From Viola odorata (taxonomy: Eukaryota > Streptophyta > Magnoliopsida > Malpighiales > Violaceae): a stretch of 64,000 nt of DNA. The stretch is taken from contig OY829543.1 of assembly GCA_963691705.1 (NCBI GenBank), forward strand, positions 31,271,523-31,335,522, given 5' to 3'. The notes below the pieces were generated by a model. That model saw only the letters and a list, made by a program, of their open reading frames with translations. It did no database searches and was not told where the DNA came from. The position numbers were made by a program, and so were the translations under genes. Positions 10,920-23,500 of this stretch are shown here, piece after piece (within the stretch, counting starts at the first letter, position 1; each line of letters starts with the position of its first letter).

Positions 10920-13756
10920 TGTCGCACCCCCTTTTTGGTTTTATGCGAATAGGTTCGGGACGGATGCGGAGCATAGACGGATGCCTCGCATAATGCAAAA
11001 TGAAGTCGCCACCCTATTTATTCCTAGGTTTAGGGAACCTAATCATCATGGCATAAAAATAAAAATAAACTAAGACACAAAGGATCTAAACCCAAGATCG
11101 ATGGTTCGGGGTCGTATTATGGACACGGGAAGGTGTTAGGCACCCGAGTCACATCCTAAAAAAGGTTATCGGTAAAAAGAGGTGTTTAAAAACATTTTTA
11201 AAAAACAACAAGTAACTGGGCCCTCAGAGGAGTCGTCGCTTTAGCATTTACGTCGGCGGGTCAATTGATTTTTACAGAATCATAACCGCATTTGTTTATT
11301 TTTGCTAAGGTGAGCGCCCACTGTCATCACCGGGCCATGCATGATTAAATTAATTACTACGTGATCTAGCATGCAACTAACAAAGTACCAATTAATGAAT
11401 GCAATAAACCGTGTGGGATCGAAGCCACCAAAACACATGTATTTATGAGCATGGAAATAAACATTCAATCATGGCATTTAAAGCGAGTGATTTAAACAAA
11501 TTGTTCATGCGAGATTGATTTTAAATTCTAACGAGTCTAAATGTCATGCATATTCGAAAAAGCGTCGAATAAATAAAAGGTATAAGAAAAGTGTACTTGC
11601 GAGTGAAGACTTGATTTTACCCTACAAAGTGAGATTATTAGTACGAGTAAAATAAATATCAAGTAAATAAATAAAATGATTGACAATTAAAAGCAATTAA
11701 AATAATTAATTTAAATAATTAAAAGCAAGCATAATAATTAATTAAACAATTAAAAGCTAATGAAAAAGGGCACAATTAATGACAAGCAATTAATAAATTA
11801 ACAGTTAAATATCTTGATAAAAAGGTAAATAAAGCGATTAAATGACAGAAAAGTAAATAAATACTTGGCCAGTTAAGTACTCAGCAAAAGATGACGGAAA
11901 AGTAAATAAAGCAATTAAATTACGGAAAAGTAAATAAAGCAATTAAATTGCAGGAAAGTAAATAAACCGATTAAATGACAGAAAAGTAAATGAATACTTG
12001 GCCAGTTAAGTACTCGGCAAAAGATGACGAAAAAGTAAATAAAGCGATTAGATTACGAAAAAGTAAATAAAGCGATTAGATTACGAAAAAGTAAATAAAG
12101 TGATTAAATTGCAGGAAAGTAAATAAAGTGATTAAATTGGAGAAACGTAAATAAAGCGATTAAATACAAAAATTGGTTAAACATTGGAATAGAAATAAAA
12201 TGAGCTTATTATCAATTGCAAAACCAGATGGGCAATTAATATTACGAACGAGCAATGTATCGGTAGGAAATACGGTGGGACGAAAAAATTGGGCTCCACA
12301 GCTAGGCCCACCAGACCAAGGGCCAAGCCCTTTTTTCCTCTGCACGCTTAGGCCAGCCAAGCTGCCCTGCTTCTTTTCTTCTGCTGGGCCAGGCGCTACC
12401 CAGCTTCCTTTCCTTCCGCCTGGCACAAGGCTGGCGCCCTTTCCTTCTGTCGAGGCCTAAGCAAATTTCTTGGCCCAGCAACCAAACCAGCCCGTCACCT
12501 TTCCCTCTCATTTCTATTGTTCTTCTTCTTCCTCCAGCAAAACCTGCAACACACAATAACCAAAAACCAAAATTAAATCACCATCAACAATCAATTAAAT
12601 CAACAGCAGCAAATCAAATAAACTAAAGCAATGATTAAGTGAGACCAAGGCAGAAATTTAATTAACCAAAAATAGTGATCATTTAGACAAAATGAAATTA
12701 AGCAAATTAAATCAATTTGATCAATTGAACTAATTAAACAACATGCAATTCAGGCAAAATTAATTTTAAAGTAAGGGCAGCAATTAATTGAAAGAATAAG
12801 ATCAATTAATTGAATCAAAACCAGAAACAATTAATTATTGAAAACAGAGGTAGAGAAATGATTAAAATGCAAATAATTGAATAGATTGAAAGCAAAGGGA
12901 GAGAGCATGAAATAAAAGGGGGGACTAGAGCATGAAATTGCCCCCCCTTGGTTCGTTGCTTGAGGTGCTCTATTTATAGGCAAGGTAGCAGCGAGTGGAC
13001 TTGGAGGCCAAGGCGAGAGTGGGCATCGCGGACGTGAGGACCAAGGGAGAGTAAGGATGAGAAGTCCAGCGATTGGAGGTTCGTGATGATGAGGATGCAG
13101 AGAGTGCTTGGCTGAGGGTGAAGGAGCAAGGTCGGTTCGCTGGAGGGTGATGATGAAGAAATTAAATGGCTTTAATTGGTGATGGTAAGTGTTGAAGAAG
13201 GGAGGGAGTCATTGATCTTGTTTAAAAGGGAGTCAAGTGTTTGATCAAGTGGCTGTGATGATTTTGTGCATTAATGCATATTAATTGTGGCACGAACGAG
13301 ATATTTTCGGTTCGAGCTAAATCGCTTGAAACGAAAATAAACCCGAACCGAGAGGACTAAAAGGTGCAGAAAAATAAGACAGAATAAATAGTAAACAGTA
13401 AATAAATAAAAAGTTTGGTTTAACGTACGAATTTTCTCTTTCGAAAATGTCAAAAGTTCGGACGCAAAATAAATGTCTTTACGATAAAAATTGAATGAAA
13501 CCAACTAGAAGGCGTGAAAGAGAAAAAAAGGTAGGTAATTACCAGCTAAAGAACTAACGCGCTCGATCTATGGTCCGATGAAACTTACTCGAGACCGATA
13601 GAAGTTTGAGCGAAAAGACAGTCAAAAAATACAAAAACTAAAAAGGACACGAAGTGGCACAGAATTTTAAACAAATAGCCCACGATCAAGAAATTTGACT
13701 TAAACTGGCTATTAAACGAAAAAATTGTGACGTAAGTTAAAATTCGGGTAGCAACA
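10920..13756 (-). repeat. Ogre-like 5' LTR (about 2.8 kb)
   Basis: On the + strand it begins TGTCGCACCCC beside the primer-binding site and ends GGGTAGCAACA, so the termini form an imperfect inverted repeat (TGTCGCACCC/TGTTGCTACCC). A minus-strand TATA box (CCTATAAATAGAGC) lies near 12972. The length fits the long LTRs of Ogre elements. It holds only short spurious ORFs. No partner LTR is in the window. The right boundary is less certain than the left. Confidence 0.55.
11820..12170. repeat. Tandem array of ~28-30-bp AT-rich units with a longer-period motif
   Basis: About ten copies of a unit like AAGTAAATAAAGCGATTAAA. Twice the array is interrupted by a spacer reading ACTTGGCCAGTTAAGTACTC, followed by GGCAAAAGATGAC or AGCAAAAGATGAC, about 125 bp apart, giving a higher-order period. 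It lies inside the Ogre-like LTR. Confidence 0.75.
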
Positions 13757-14276
13757 CAACCGATAAACTATATTCTGAATCAATATTCGTCCGAGGTACA
13801 TATTCACCCAATAGATTATATTCTGAATCAATATTCAGTCGGGATACTAATCTCCCGATATAAGAAGATCCACATAAGGACGAGTTCTCTGGATATATCT
13901 CATCTAGAAATTCTCAGTACAGATTAGTTCAAATCCAGAATCAGAAAACCAATGATAAGCAGATATGTAAAATGAATCGAGCAAGTCGAACTCCATAACT
14001 GCGTAGTAAGAAGATCATAATATTATCAAACAATAATTTCTAGAAGACTGACAACTGCTGAAGTACAGAGAGTGGGAGAACAATAATCTCCATGTGAGTA
14101 CTAGTCCACAACCCTTGTTTATTTGCTAGGATCACGAGAAAGATATATGGAGCAGCATTTCCGGGAGTGCTAAGTAATAATAACTTGCCCATTCCAATTT
14201 AATAAGTATATGGAGAGCCTTTAGACATCAAGGAACTTACTGAATTATCTAAATGCTCTCAATGAAAGCACCAAAA
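13757..14276 (-). other. Leader of a third Tat-type element, with primer-binding site at 14256-14273
   Basis: No gag follows the primer-binding site, unlike in the intact element where gag starts about 15 nt inside it. The segment contains a two-copy repeat of about 45 bp around TATATTCTGAATCAATATTC (13768 and 13819). The Ogre-like LTR begins at its left edge, suggesting nested insertion. Confidence 0.45.
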
Positions 14277-14975
14277 TGATAGTCCCTGAGCTGGGGTGAG
14301 GACTTTTGTGTAATCTGGACTGCTGATGTGGACTTCTGGTTTTTCTAGTGTCACCTGCAAAGCGCCGGAGGGGGTCTCCGGCGTAGAGTCTCTGACGATC
14401 AAGTCAATAAAAGAGCAAGTAAAGGGTAAGCAAGTGCAGTGAGGGATAGATACCGGGTTGGTTTTTGTGGGTTCTCTCTAGGTGTATGCATGCATGTCCG
14501 CGTTCTTATAGGGGGGAGGGGGGTATTTATACCCCCCACCCAGCTGGGATGTCTGGTCATGTGGGGCCTAGGAGCAAGAGCATTTAATGCCTTGTGCGAC
14601 GCATTTAATGTCCGGAGGTGGAGCCTCACATCAATTCTCATCTGTCACATGCGTGGTGTAGGAGGTAATGATTACCATCGATCTGCGTGTGCCCCTTGGT
14701 TTCAATGACGGTAACAGCTACCGATAACTGTCCATGTACTGCTATCGGACCTATTACACCTTACCGATAGGATTCCCACCAGACGTTGTAGTAGCCAGTT
14801 GACGTAATCTTATCTCTATGGGACCCCCCGTTGGTGATGGGTAACCGATAACGCCCCTCTCCGAGACCTTGTCGGTACCGTACTAGTCTTGTCCACGTGG
14901 CCCTGGTCAACAGAGATCAAGTCAAAGGATCGTGGAATGACTGAAATAAACTTAGTATTTCTTCATGTATTATCA
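14277..14975 (-). repeat. Tat-type LTR of a third element
   Basis: Begins TGATAGTCC next to the shared primer-binding site and probably ends TATTATCA near 14975. It carries the perfect hairpin CGCCGGAG-GGGGT-CTCCGGCG (about 14363-14383) and a minus-strand TATAAATACC box near 14525. ORFs in it are not coding. Confidence 0.6.
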
Positions 14976-15038
14976 ACAACAAAATTAATCATGTATATCC
15001 CAAAATTAATCAAGTCAAAGGATCGTGGAATGACTGAA
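14926..15038. repeat. 30-bp direct repeat, two copies 82 bp apart
   Basis: The phrase ATCAAGTCAAAGGATCGTGG followed by AATGACTGAAA occurs at about 14927 and again at about 15008, on either side of the likely LTR end. It could be a host duplication or an insertion footprint. Confidence 0.6.
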
Positions 15039-15039
15039 A

Positions 15040-15439
15040 ATGCACATTTTTGCATTCTAGTGGATTGTGAATCCTTCTTTTGTCGGTTCTAATAGACCAT
15101 TCCTGTCAATTATTCGGCTCATTGTTCTGGATACCAATAAAGGGTGTTCATCGGTACGGACAACACTTGTTGGTTCGGTTCAACCTCTTGTGGGCGGTTT
15201 ACCCATTCAAGTTTTCGACTTTCGTTTGGTGCTCCAACGATTCGATTTTCAGTGTAAGGTACACGGTTCGAATCTTAATCTTCATACATTATATTCGTTG
15301 GCTTGGTTCCTGTTTTGGGTTTCTGTAATAAATCTTTCGTTGTGATTACAACTGAAACTCTACAACACAGTGCACTTTGAGATTTAGTTGATGCATGGTG
15401 CTATTTGAAATTTCTGGATAAATGGAGTGGTGAAAAAGG
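15040..15439. other. Non-coding, nothing recognised
   Basis: Short overlapping ORFs here have no recognisable motif and no splice context. The region sits between an LTR and a Helitron-like element. Confidence 0.4.
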
Positions 15440-16144
15440 TGATATATTATTATATATCTACTAAAGTAGATGCAAAACTAATGTTAATATAATGTTCACA
15501 CATAACATTTTAATAGTTAATATAAAATTAACACATGACATTTAAAATTAATAACTAAAATTAAAAAAGAATTTAATCAGTTCATGTAATCAACCAATTA
15601 ACTACTATAATAAATTAATTAAATGTTATTTTCATCATTATTTAATATTTATTATATTTATTTTTAAATATATAATTTTAAATTAATTATTTTAATAAAA
15701 TAAAATAAATATTATTAACAATTTATTCATTTTAATTAATTAAAAAATAAAACTAAACAGATGACTACAATAATATATAACGATTAATAAATATAATCAA
15801 AGTAATCTTACTAGTCATTTAATCTTACTATTATTGTTAATTTATTATTTTTTAATTGAGTTTATATTACATACATACATATACTACCAAAAGTTGAGAA
15901 TGCACAAAAGAATCAAAACCTTCTACTATACTGTGATAAAAAATTATTAATTTTTTCCAGCTTTTGACTATTTTGCATATATATATATATATATATTAAG
16001 ATAATAAAATATTCATGATATTTCTAAAAATTAAAATTTTGATTTTATTATGCTAGTAGCATATTTTAATTGCATAAAGTTTTACATTTTATATCTTTTA
16101 TTAATAAATAATAATATATCCGCATCGCGCGGATATAATACTAG
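15440..16144 (+). mobile_element. Non-autonomous Helitron-like element
   Basis: The right end has the typical plant Helitron form: a 9-bp stem hairpin (TATATCCGC / GCGGATATA, 16115-16137, loop ATCGC), then ATA and CTAG at 16141-16144, followed by T. The left part has the phrase ATCTACTAAAGTAGATGCAA seen near Helitron starts. The interior is about 80% AT with no ORF. The exact 5' TC end is uncertain. Confidence 0.6.
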
Positions 16145-16256
16145 TTAAGTCATATTTTTAAAATCTAAACGCACTCTTCTACTCTCCTTTTGCTCATCCT
16201 CGAGTCTAATACAAAAATAATTTTTTAAAAAGAATAACTAGGATGAATAAGAAAAA

Positions 16257-16264
16257 CAAGGACC
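16257..16264. repeat. 8-bp target-site duplication of the hAT element, left copy
   Basis: CAAGGACC, identical to 20207-20214. Confidence 0.9.
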
Positions 16265-19200
16265 TAGAGTTGTTCAACGGTTAACCGAAACCGAAACCGA
16301 TAACCGAAGTTTCAGTTTCGGTTAACCGAACATCCTAAAATATGAAACCGAAACCGAACCGAAGTTTTATTAACCGAAAACCGAAATTTATAACGGTTCG
16401 GTTTTCGGAATAACTGAACTTCCGAAGTATGCAATTGCATGCAACCTGTTTTTTTTCTTCCTGCACACACACTCCAAATTCCAAATAATGTAACCCCCAC
16501 CTGCACACTCCAAAATTCTAAATAATTATACAATCACACATAATTCTACAATCCAAAATTCCAAATACATAATTAATCCATTCCTGCATAGTGCACACAC
16601 ACTCCAAATAATTATACAATCCAAGATTCCAAATACATAAATTAAGCAATCCAAATTTCAAACTCCATAATTATACAATCCAAACTCCATAGTTTAAACA
16701 AAACTCCATAATTTAAACATAGCAATTAAAATCAGAATTCAGAAATTTAAACAAAGCACAATTCAGATTGAATGTTGACAGATATGGCTAGAGCCTAGAG
16801 CTGCTGCTGCTGATTGAATGTTGCCTTGTTCTCCAAATCAGAAATCACAATTCAGTGATTGTATTCTCCGTTCCTGCATACTCTATAAATAATGAAATAA
16901 ATACAATTAGAATTAGAAACTAAAAGACTTATAAACATTAAACAAGAAGACAACATGCAAAAAAAATATTACCAATTTCCCACTTGTCAAGATCAGCAAT
17001 GTTTTCTTCAACTTTGATCTCTTCTCTGGATCTTCTAAACCAATCTTGTGAGCAAATTATAGATTGCACAACTCTAGGAGTTAGTGAGCTCCTAAAGCAA
17101 TCCAAAACTCTTCCTCCTGTGCTGAATGCTGATTCTGAAGCAACCGTGGAAACAGGGACAGCTAACACATCCCTTGCCATTCTTGATAAAATCGGATACC
17201 TAGGGGAATGCTTCTTCCACCAATCTAGAATACAAAACCCCTCTTCATCTTTGACCACATCTTCTTGCAAAAACAACTCCAATTCAGACCTATTCCTATA
17301 TGCCCCAACTTCTGACCTTAACCTTTTGAATCTTAATTTTCTCTCATTTTTCAACTCGTCTCCCTCTTCATTGTGTATTGTTGTAACATTACTGCCACTT
17401 CTTGATGTTTCTACACTCTCATTAGTTGTCTTCTTTGGATCATAAATCTCACAATAAGCGACATAAAGCCGCTTCATATCATCCCTCACCTTCTGCCCCA
17501 AAATCTCACCAATAATCTCATCATGCAAATCAACCAACACAAGTTCTACAAATTCAATTTTGTGCCTTGGGTCAAGCACTTCAGCAATATAGAACAAAGA
17601 ATTGAACTTGCTAATGTCACCCCAATACTTATTGTACTTCGTAAACATTGCACTAGCTAAAAGACTTAGGTCCAAATCATTACTCTGTTTCCATTTTTTT
17701 AGCAAACATGCAACATTCGTTACCTCTTCAAAATAAGCATTCGAGGTGACATACTTTGACCCAGATACAAAACATGTCAAGTCATAAAAGTATTTAAGAA
17801 ACCTACACAATCTCCTAGCAACAACCCAATCCTCTTCAGTAGGTAACCCCCACAAATTGTCATCTTCATTTTCATCTTCTGACATTTCAATGATTTCATT
17901 GTCCTTATTTGACACCCGTTTACTTAGCTCAATATTAAAAAATGGATCCACATGAACATATGCCTCAAATGCCTTTTCAAATTTACATGCAGCTTCTAAC
18001 ATCAAATAGGTAGAATTCCACCTAGTACTCACATCTAAGCGCAACCCAGAACTTGTATCAATCTTCTCTTTTTCAGCACACAACATAAACTTCTCCAACC
18101 TAGATGGGGATTGCCTCACATATCTAACAACTTCTCTAATTTTGCAAACAGATTCACCTAATGTTTTGAGACCATTTTGCACCATGAAATTCAAGATATG
18201 AGCAATACACCTCACATGCATAAATTCCCCACCTAAAATGCTAGTACCCCACTGAACAGTTTTTTTCTTAATGTGTGCAACTACCCTAGTATTAGAGCTA
18301 GCATTATCAACTGTAATAGTGAAAACCTTGTCAATCCCCCACTCTACCAAACATAACTCAAGTGCCCTCCCTATTGCATCACCCTTATGACTACTTATTG
18401 GACAAAAATTCAAGATTCTTTTGTTCAATTTCCATTCATTGTCAATAAAATGTGCAGTTACGCACATATAATTAATTCTTTGAATGGAGGTCCAAGTATC
18501 AGTGGTAATACACACTCTTTGGCAGTTTTTAGCAAAAAATTTGACAAGTCTTTTTTTCTCATCAAGATACAGTTGATAACAGAACCTGGAAATAGTTGAC
18601 CTAGAAGGCACCTTAAACCTTATTTGTGCTGCTGCCATAAAATCTCTAAACCCAGGCCTCTCTACAAAACTAAAGGAAAGTTCCTCGGTAATTAACATCT
18701 TACCTAAGGCCTTTATACAAGCATCCTGATCAAATCTCCAAGTTCCTACACCCTTACCCCAACAATCATTTACACTCCTATCAATTTCTGTTTGTCTAGA
18801 GTCAGATGAGTGTGGTACTTCTTTACAATGTTTCATATGATTCTTCAAAGCAGCAGTACCATGTGTTTTAGAGTTACAATTGATTTCGGCAGCACAGAAT
18901 TTGCACTTACCTTTTCGCTCCCCATCTTCACTCTCAAATTTGTCAAATTGCAACCATGCTGTAGATCAAATTTCTCCTTTTTGGTTTCTGTAATGTTGTT
19001 GTTACAGAATCTATGGGAGCAATAGAAGCAGCTGCTGGTACAGTAGAACCTGTGGGAGCAATGTCAACGTCAAGTGACTGAACTTGGTCTTGTTAAGGAG
19101 TCACAGTCTCCATTTGGAATTGGATAAAAGCTGAAACAAAAACCAACTAAATAAGTAATTGAAAATTTGAAATATCTAGGATAGAAAAATAAAAATTAAC

Positions 19201-20206
19201 AAGTAACTTAGGAGTTAGTTAGGACTGCCGAATTTAACACCTAATTAATCATTCAACAAAACCTGTAATTACCAAGGAAATCATCTTGTAAGTTCTTACA
19301 AGCTTCATTTATTACAGCATAAACATAACTTCGTTTTGAAATTGTAACCCGTATATGGTTGAAATAAGAAGAGCAAAATCAATTTGCAGCAAGAAGCTCA
19401 CAATTTAATTACCGTTTTCTAGAAATAAACCCTAGTTGAAATAAGAAGAGCAAAATCAATCATAAACCAAACTGAATTAACAAGTAACTTAGGAGTTAGG
19501 ACTGCCGAGTTTTACACCTAATTAATCAGCTAATTAATCACACAAATGAATGGAAAAAATCATCAAAATTAGAGATTTAGGGTTTATTCTAAGAAATTAG
19601 GGATTTAGGGTTTATAATTTCTAAGAAAACTTACCAATACTAGTGTGGAGGAGGAGGCGGTGGGTGGTGGAAGGCTGGAAGCAGCGTCGTCGTCGACTGA
19701 CCAGTGACGACAGACGGACAGAGTCACGGAGCGAGAGAGGAGACGGAGAGCGACTGACAGTGACGAGGACTGAGGGATAGAGCGAGGAGAGGAGAGGGAA
19801 AGCTCGGAGAGTCGGAGGCGGTGGGTGGTACTGGTGGTCCGGTGGACCTCGTGGTGGTGGATGAGGCGGTTGTTTGTTGCCGATTAGGTGTTGGATGAGG
19901 ATTTTGACTATTGGGGCTGCGCGAAAGGGAGAGAGTGAGAGGAGAAGAGATATCCGTCGGATTTAGGAAATTAGGAAGGGAATGGCAATTTTGTAAAAAA
20001 AATATATTATATAGTGTGTGCAAAAGTTCGGTTAGTTCGGTTAACCGAACTTTTGCGAATAAATTTCGAAACCGAACCGTATTTAATTTCTGTTTTTGGG
20101 TAACCGAAACCGAAATAACCGAAACCGAAATTCCATAACCGAACTACCGAAAGTTCGGTTTCGGAATTTCGGTTCTTCGGTTATCCCTAACCGTTGAACA
20201 GCTCTA
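16265..20206 (-). mobile_element. hAT-superfamily DNA transposon, 3.9 kb, with perfect TSD
   Basis: Terminal inverted repeats: TAGAGTTGTTCAACGGTTA at the left and TAGAGCTGTTCAACGGTTA at the right (minus strand). They are flanked by identical 8-bp CAAGGACC duplications, the hAT signature. Both ends have dense AACCGAA/TTCGGTT subterminal repeats, typical transposase-binding clusters. Inside is a BED-finger hAT transposase on the minus strand. The right end lies 328 bp upstream of the CYP59 start codon. Confidence 0.95.
16845..19113 (-). pseudogene. hAT transposase (BED zinc finger, RNase-H-like core, C-terminal dimerisation), 5' end broken
   Basis: The likely start ATG is at 19113 (METVTP), but codon 7 is TAA (19093-19095) and one base is out of register near 18958, just before the BED finger. 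After that an open frame of about 670 codons runs to a splice donor at 16972/16971. A last exon at 16882-16845 joins in phase and ends YAGTENTITEL-stop. Domains in order: BED finger (CKFC...HMKHC), catalytic core with TTDTWTS and TVDNASSN aspartates, the RWNSTYLML motif, and the hAT dimerisation region (VPVSTVASESAFSTGGRVLD). The family cuts and pastes its element by binding the subterminal repeats in the nucleus. Only the two N-terminal lesions prevent a full protein. If translation started internally, the core could still be made. Confidence 0.88.
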
Positions 20207-20214
20207 CAAGGACC
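20207..20214. repeat. 8-bp target-site duplication of the hAT element, right copy
   Basis: CAAGGACC, identical to 16257-16264. Confidence 0.9.
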
Positions 20215-20534
20215 TGTCGTTCATTACTAACCAGTAACCATAACGAGGATAGTCCAACTCAATTCGGGTCGAGTTTTAAGTTTTTAACCATTTTTATGAG
20301 GCGGTTTGGGTCGGATTACATACAGCCGATCGGAACTTTCGATTTTGCTTCTCTTTTTTTGAACAGAATCAAAAACCTAAAAAAATCGACCAAGACGAAC
20401 ACCTCCGTTCTTATCTGCTTTATCCTCAATCTTTCTCGAACCGGAAAACTTCCTCCGGCATCCTTAACTTACGAATACAGCAATCAATTCTTTTGTTTTC
20501 TTTCTCATCAATCAAATAAAATCAACAGAGACGC
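20215..20534 (+). promoter_or_regulatory. Promoter-proximal region and 5' UTR of CYP59
   Basis: Only 320 bp separate the hAT insertion from the CYP59 start codon. No strong TATA box is visible, as is common for housekeeping plant genes. The upstream promoter, if longer, has been displaced 3.9 kb by the transposon. Confidence 0.45.
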
Positions 20535-23500
20535 ATGTCAGTGCTGGTAGTTACAAGTGTTGGCGACATTGTTGTTGATTTATACACAGACAGATGCCCT
20601 TTGACCTGCAAAAACTTCCTCAAGCTTTGCAAGTAAGTATCGCGATGCCCCACCCATCAAAACTATTTTGTCGATGGATTTTCTATCTTAGTTGGAATTT
20701 CTGCTCAGTTTTATTCACATTGCGTGTATCAAAGTTGCCCCTTTTGATTTTCTTTTTCAATATTTTTGTCATTATTGTCCGGTTGTTTTTCAATATGAAT
20801 TCTCATTTAGCTTCTCATGGTCTTAATGTACTACCTTGTTGTTCCAGGATTAAGTATTATAATGGTTGCTTATTTCACACTGTTCAGAAGGATTTTACGG
20901 CACAGACTGGTGACCCAACTGGTACAGGAACCGGTGGTCATTCGATCTACAAGTAAGAGACTTATATAGATTGTATTGGCAAAACTTTGAATGTGGTTAC
21001 TTCTTCTAATTTGTTAATACTATTGATTCAGTGGTTTAAAGATTCTGCAGTAAGCTTCGGATATTCATTCCACATCTTGTTCATACCTCAGGTTTCTCTA
21101 CGGCGAACAAGCTCGATTTTTTAGTGATGAAATTCATCTTGATTTGAAGCATTCTAAGACAGGGATTGTTGGTATGGCTAGTGCTGGAGAGAATCTAAAT
21201 GCTTCTCAGGTATTAAATTGTTTGATTTGTTTAATGTGGATATGGAGCAATGTATACCTTAATACTTTTGTTTCCATGCATTTTTTTTCAAACGTTATCT
21301 TATTTGTGTGCTATTGAGACTGTTTTTTCTCCTCCAGTTCTACTTCACATTGCGTGATGACCTCGACTATCTCGATGGGAAGCATACTGTAAGTTGTGGG
21401 ACTCCTTTATGGTTCCTCGTTTGGCCTAGATTATATAGTGGCATCGCTCAAGAAAATGTTGTCTTTGCAGGTCTTTGGGGAGATAGCAGAAGGGCTTGAG
21501 ACTCTGACTAGAATAAATGAAACTTATATTGACGAAAAGCACAAACCATACAAAAATATTCGGTTTGTTATTCTTCTTAGGTCCATGTTCCTGTCTACTT
21601 GATGGCATCCACTGTTTAATGACATATACTATGTTTTTCTTTTAAACAGAATCAAACACACATATATTCTCGATGATCCTTTTGAAGATCCTCCTCAACT
21701 AGCAGCTTTGATTCCTGACGCTTCTCCAGAAGGAAAACCAAAGGATGAGGTATTTGTAACTTCTGGCTTTGGTATTTATGAGCATATTGTTGGTCTAAAG
21801 AAGTAGAAGTTTGAGTCTTTATGTACCCATTGGAAGCATGAATTCTTTTTGTGGCAAGCAATCAGTTTTTTGACTTGAAGATTATTAATAGTCTGGGTTT
21901 TATGCATCATTTCTATCAAACCACTACCTTGTGTTACTGTAACTAGGTTGATGACGATGTGCGGCTTGAAGATGATTGGGTGCCCATGGACGAGCAATTG
22001 GGCCCGGGAGAGCTCGAGGAGATTCTTCAAGAGAAGAAAGCACGAGAAAGTGCAGTTGTACTAGAGAGTGTAAGTGTCTTAATCATGTATCCTGATGTTC
22101 TATTTCTGGATAGGATCCTCTGTCTGCATCTGTTAAGCTTCTTTTGTCTGGTCTCTTGTATCACAGATTGGAGATATTCCTGAGGCTGAGATAACGCCTC
22201 CTGACAATGTCCTATTTGTTTGCAAGCTGAATCCTGTTACCGAGGCAAGGCTTGTTCTTTGGTTTTGTTGTAGGGATGCGTATTCTTTCCCTCCCTTTTT
22301 TGCAATATGCCACACTAAGGCTCTTCTTAATTGTTTATTGTTTTTTTCATTATTATTATGCAGGATGAGGACCTGCATACAATCTTCTCACGTTTTGGAA
22401 CTTGTTTATCGTGAGTATTAGTACATAAAATATTTTTTTCAACTAAGTTTAGTTGTTGGGTTTGAGCCTATGTGACTGAGGGTAAAATCAGATTCTTATC
22501 TTGTTTATGAACAATTGCAGGGCTGAAATAATCCGTGATTACAAGACTGGAGACAGTTTGTGCTATGCATTTATAGGTATGTCTTTTACCCATTCTTTCT
22601 GAGCGTATGAGCGCATGCACAGCTATGTGTCCTTGGTGTGCACACATATGAATCATCTTACTAGTCAGGACACACATTTGCTTGAAGTGCCTGAAGTAGA
22701 AAGGTATCAGGATTGTCATTTCTACTTTTTTCCGAGGCCAACAATGCTATGTGATTATAAAGCTTTTAGGTAACTTAGTCATATTGAAAATGTATTCTTT
22801 CTTGTGCTGGATTTTGATTTATTTAACAGATAGATACCCTACAGTCATCAATTTCATGCCACTACCATGAAATTAAGTCTTTGCACAATGATCTAAACCA
22901 AAACATCAAGCAACTTAGCATGAGGAGCATTTTATATATTTTATAGGTTGATTTGAACTTATGACCTCTTAAGAGATCCCCTAACACCTCACCATGGCCC
23001 AACCCCATTGGCTTCTAGGAACACTAGTTGATTGGCTTGTTTGGAATGATTCTTACTTGAACACATGGATCCTAAACTTGGCTCCAAAAGTATAGAGATT
23101 GAAAATGATGCTTGTGTTATATATTTGATTGAGTGGAACTTTTGGTACTACATCCTTGATTTGATTAACATGAACTTTGCTAGCTAAGCCGCCAATTTCA
23201 ATATACCTAGTTGCCTTGTCTACCTATTCAGATGTACCATCCTACAGAGGACATCGTTTGACTGATGTATTCAGTGGTGACAATGTGAGAATGTTCAATG
23301 TATCCACCACTGCAGATACATGCACACACTTTCATATGCACTGTTAGATTCATTCTATACTATCATCAAATTTACTTATTTTTTCTTTATACATGCTTTT
23401 ATTTTCTTCTCAATCTACTCCAGAATGCATAATAGTTTCTTCTTTTCTATAGTTGCATGGTGAGCAAACTTTAGATGTTTCTCTGGTTGTTTGTGGCATG

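Noticed and set aside
12160..12556. Overlapping ORFs on both strands rich in W, G, P
   Set aside because: GC-richer segment of the Ogre-like LTR; no homology motif, no splice context.
14399..14708. ORFs of 80-89 aa on both strands
   Set aside because: Inside a Tat-type LTR; composition driven, no motif.
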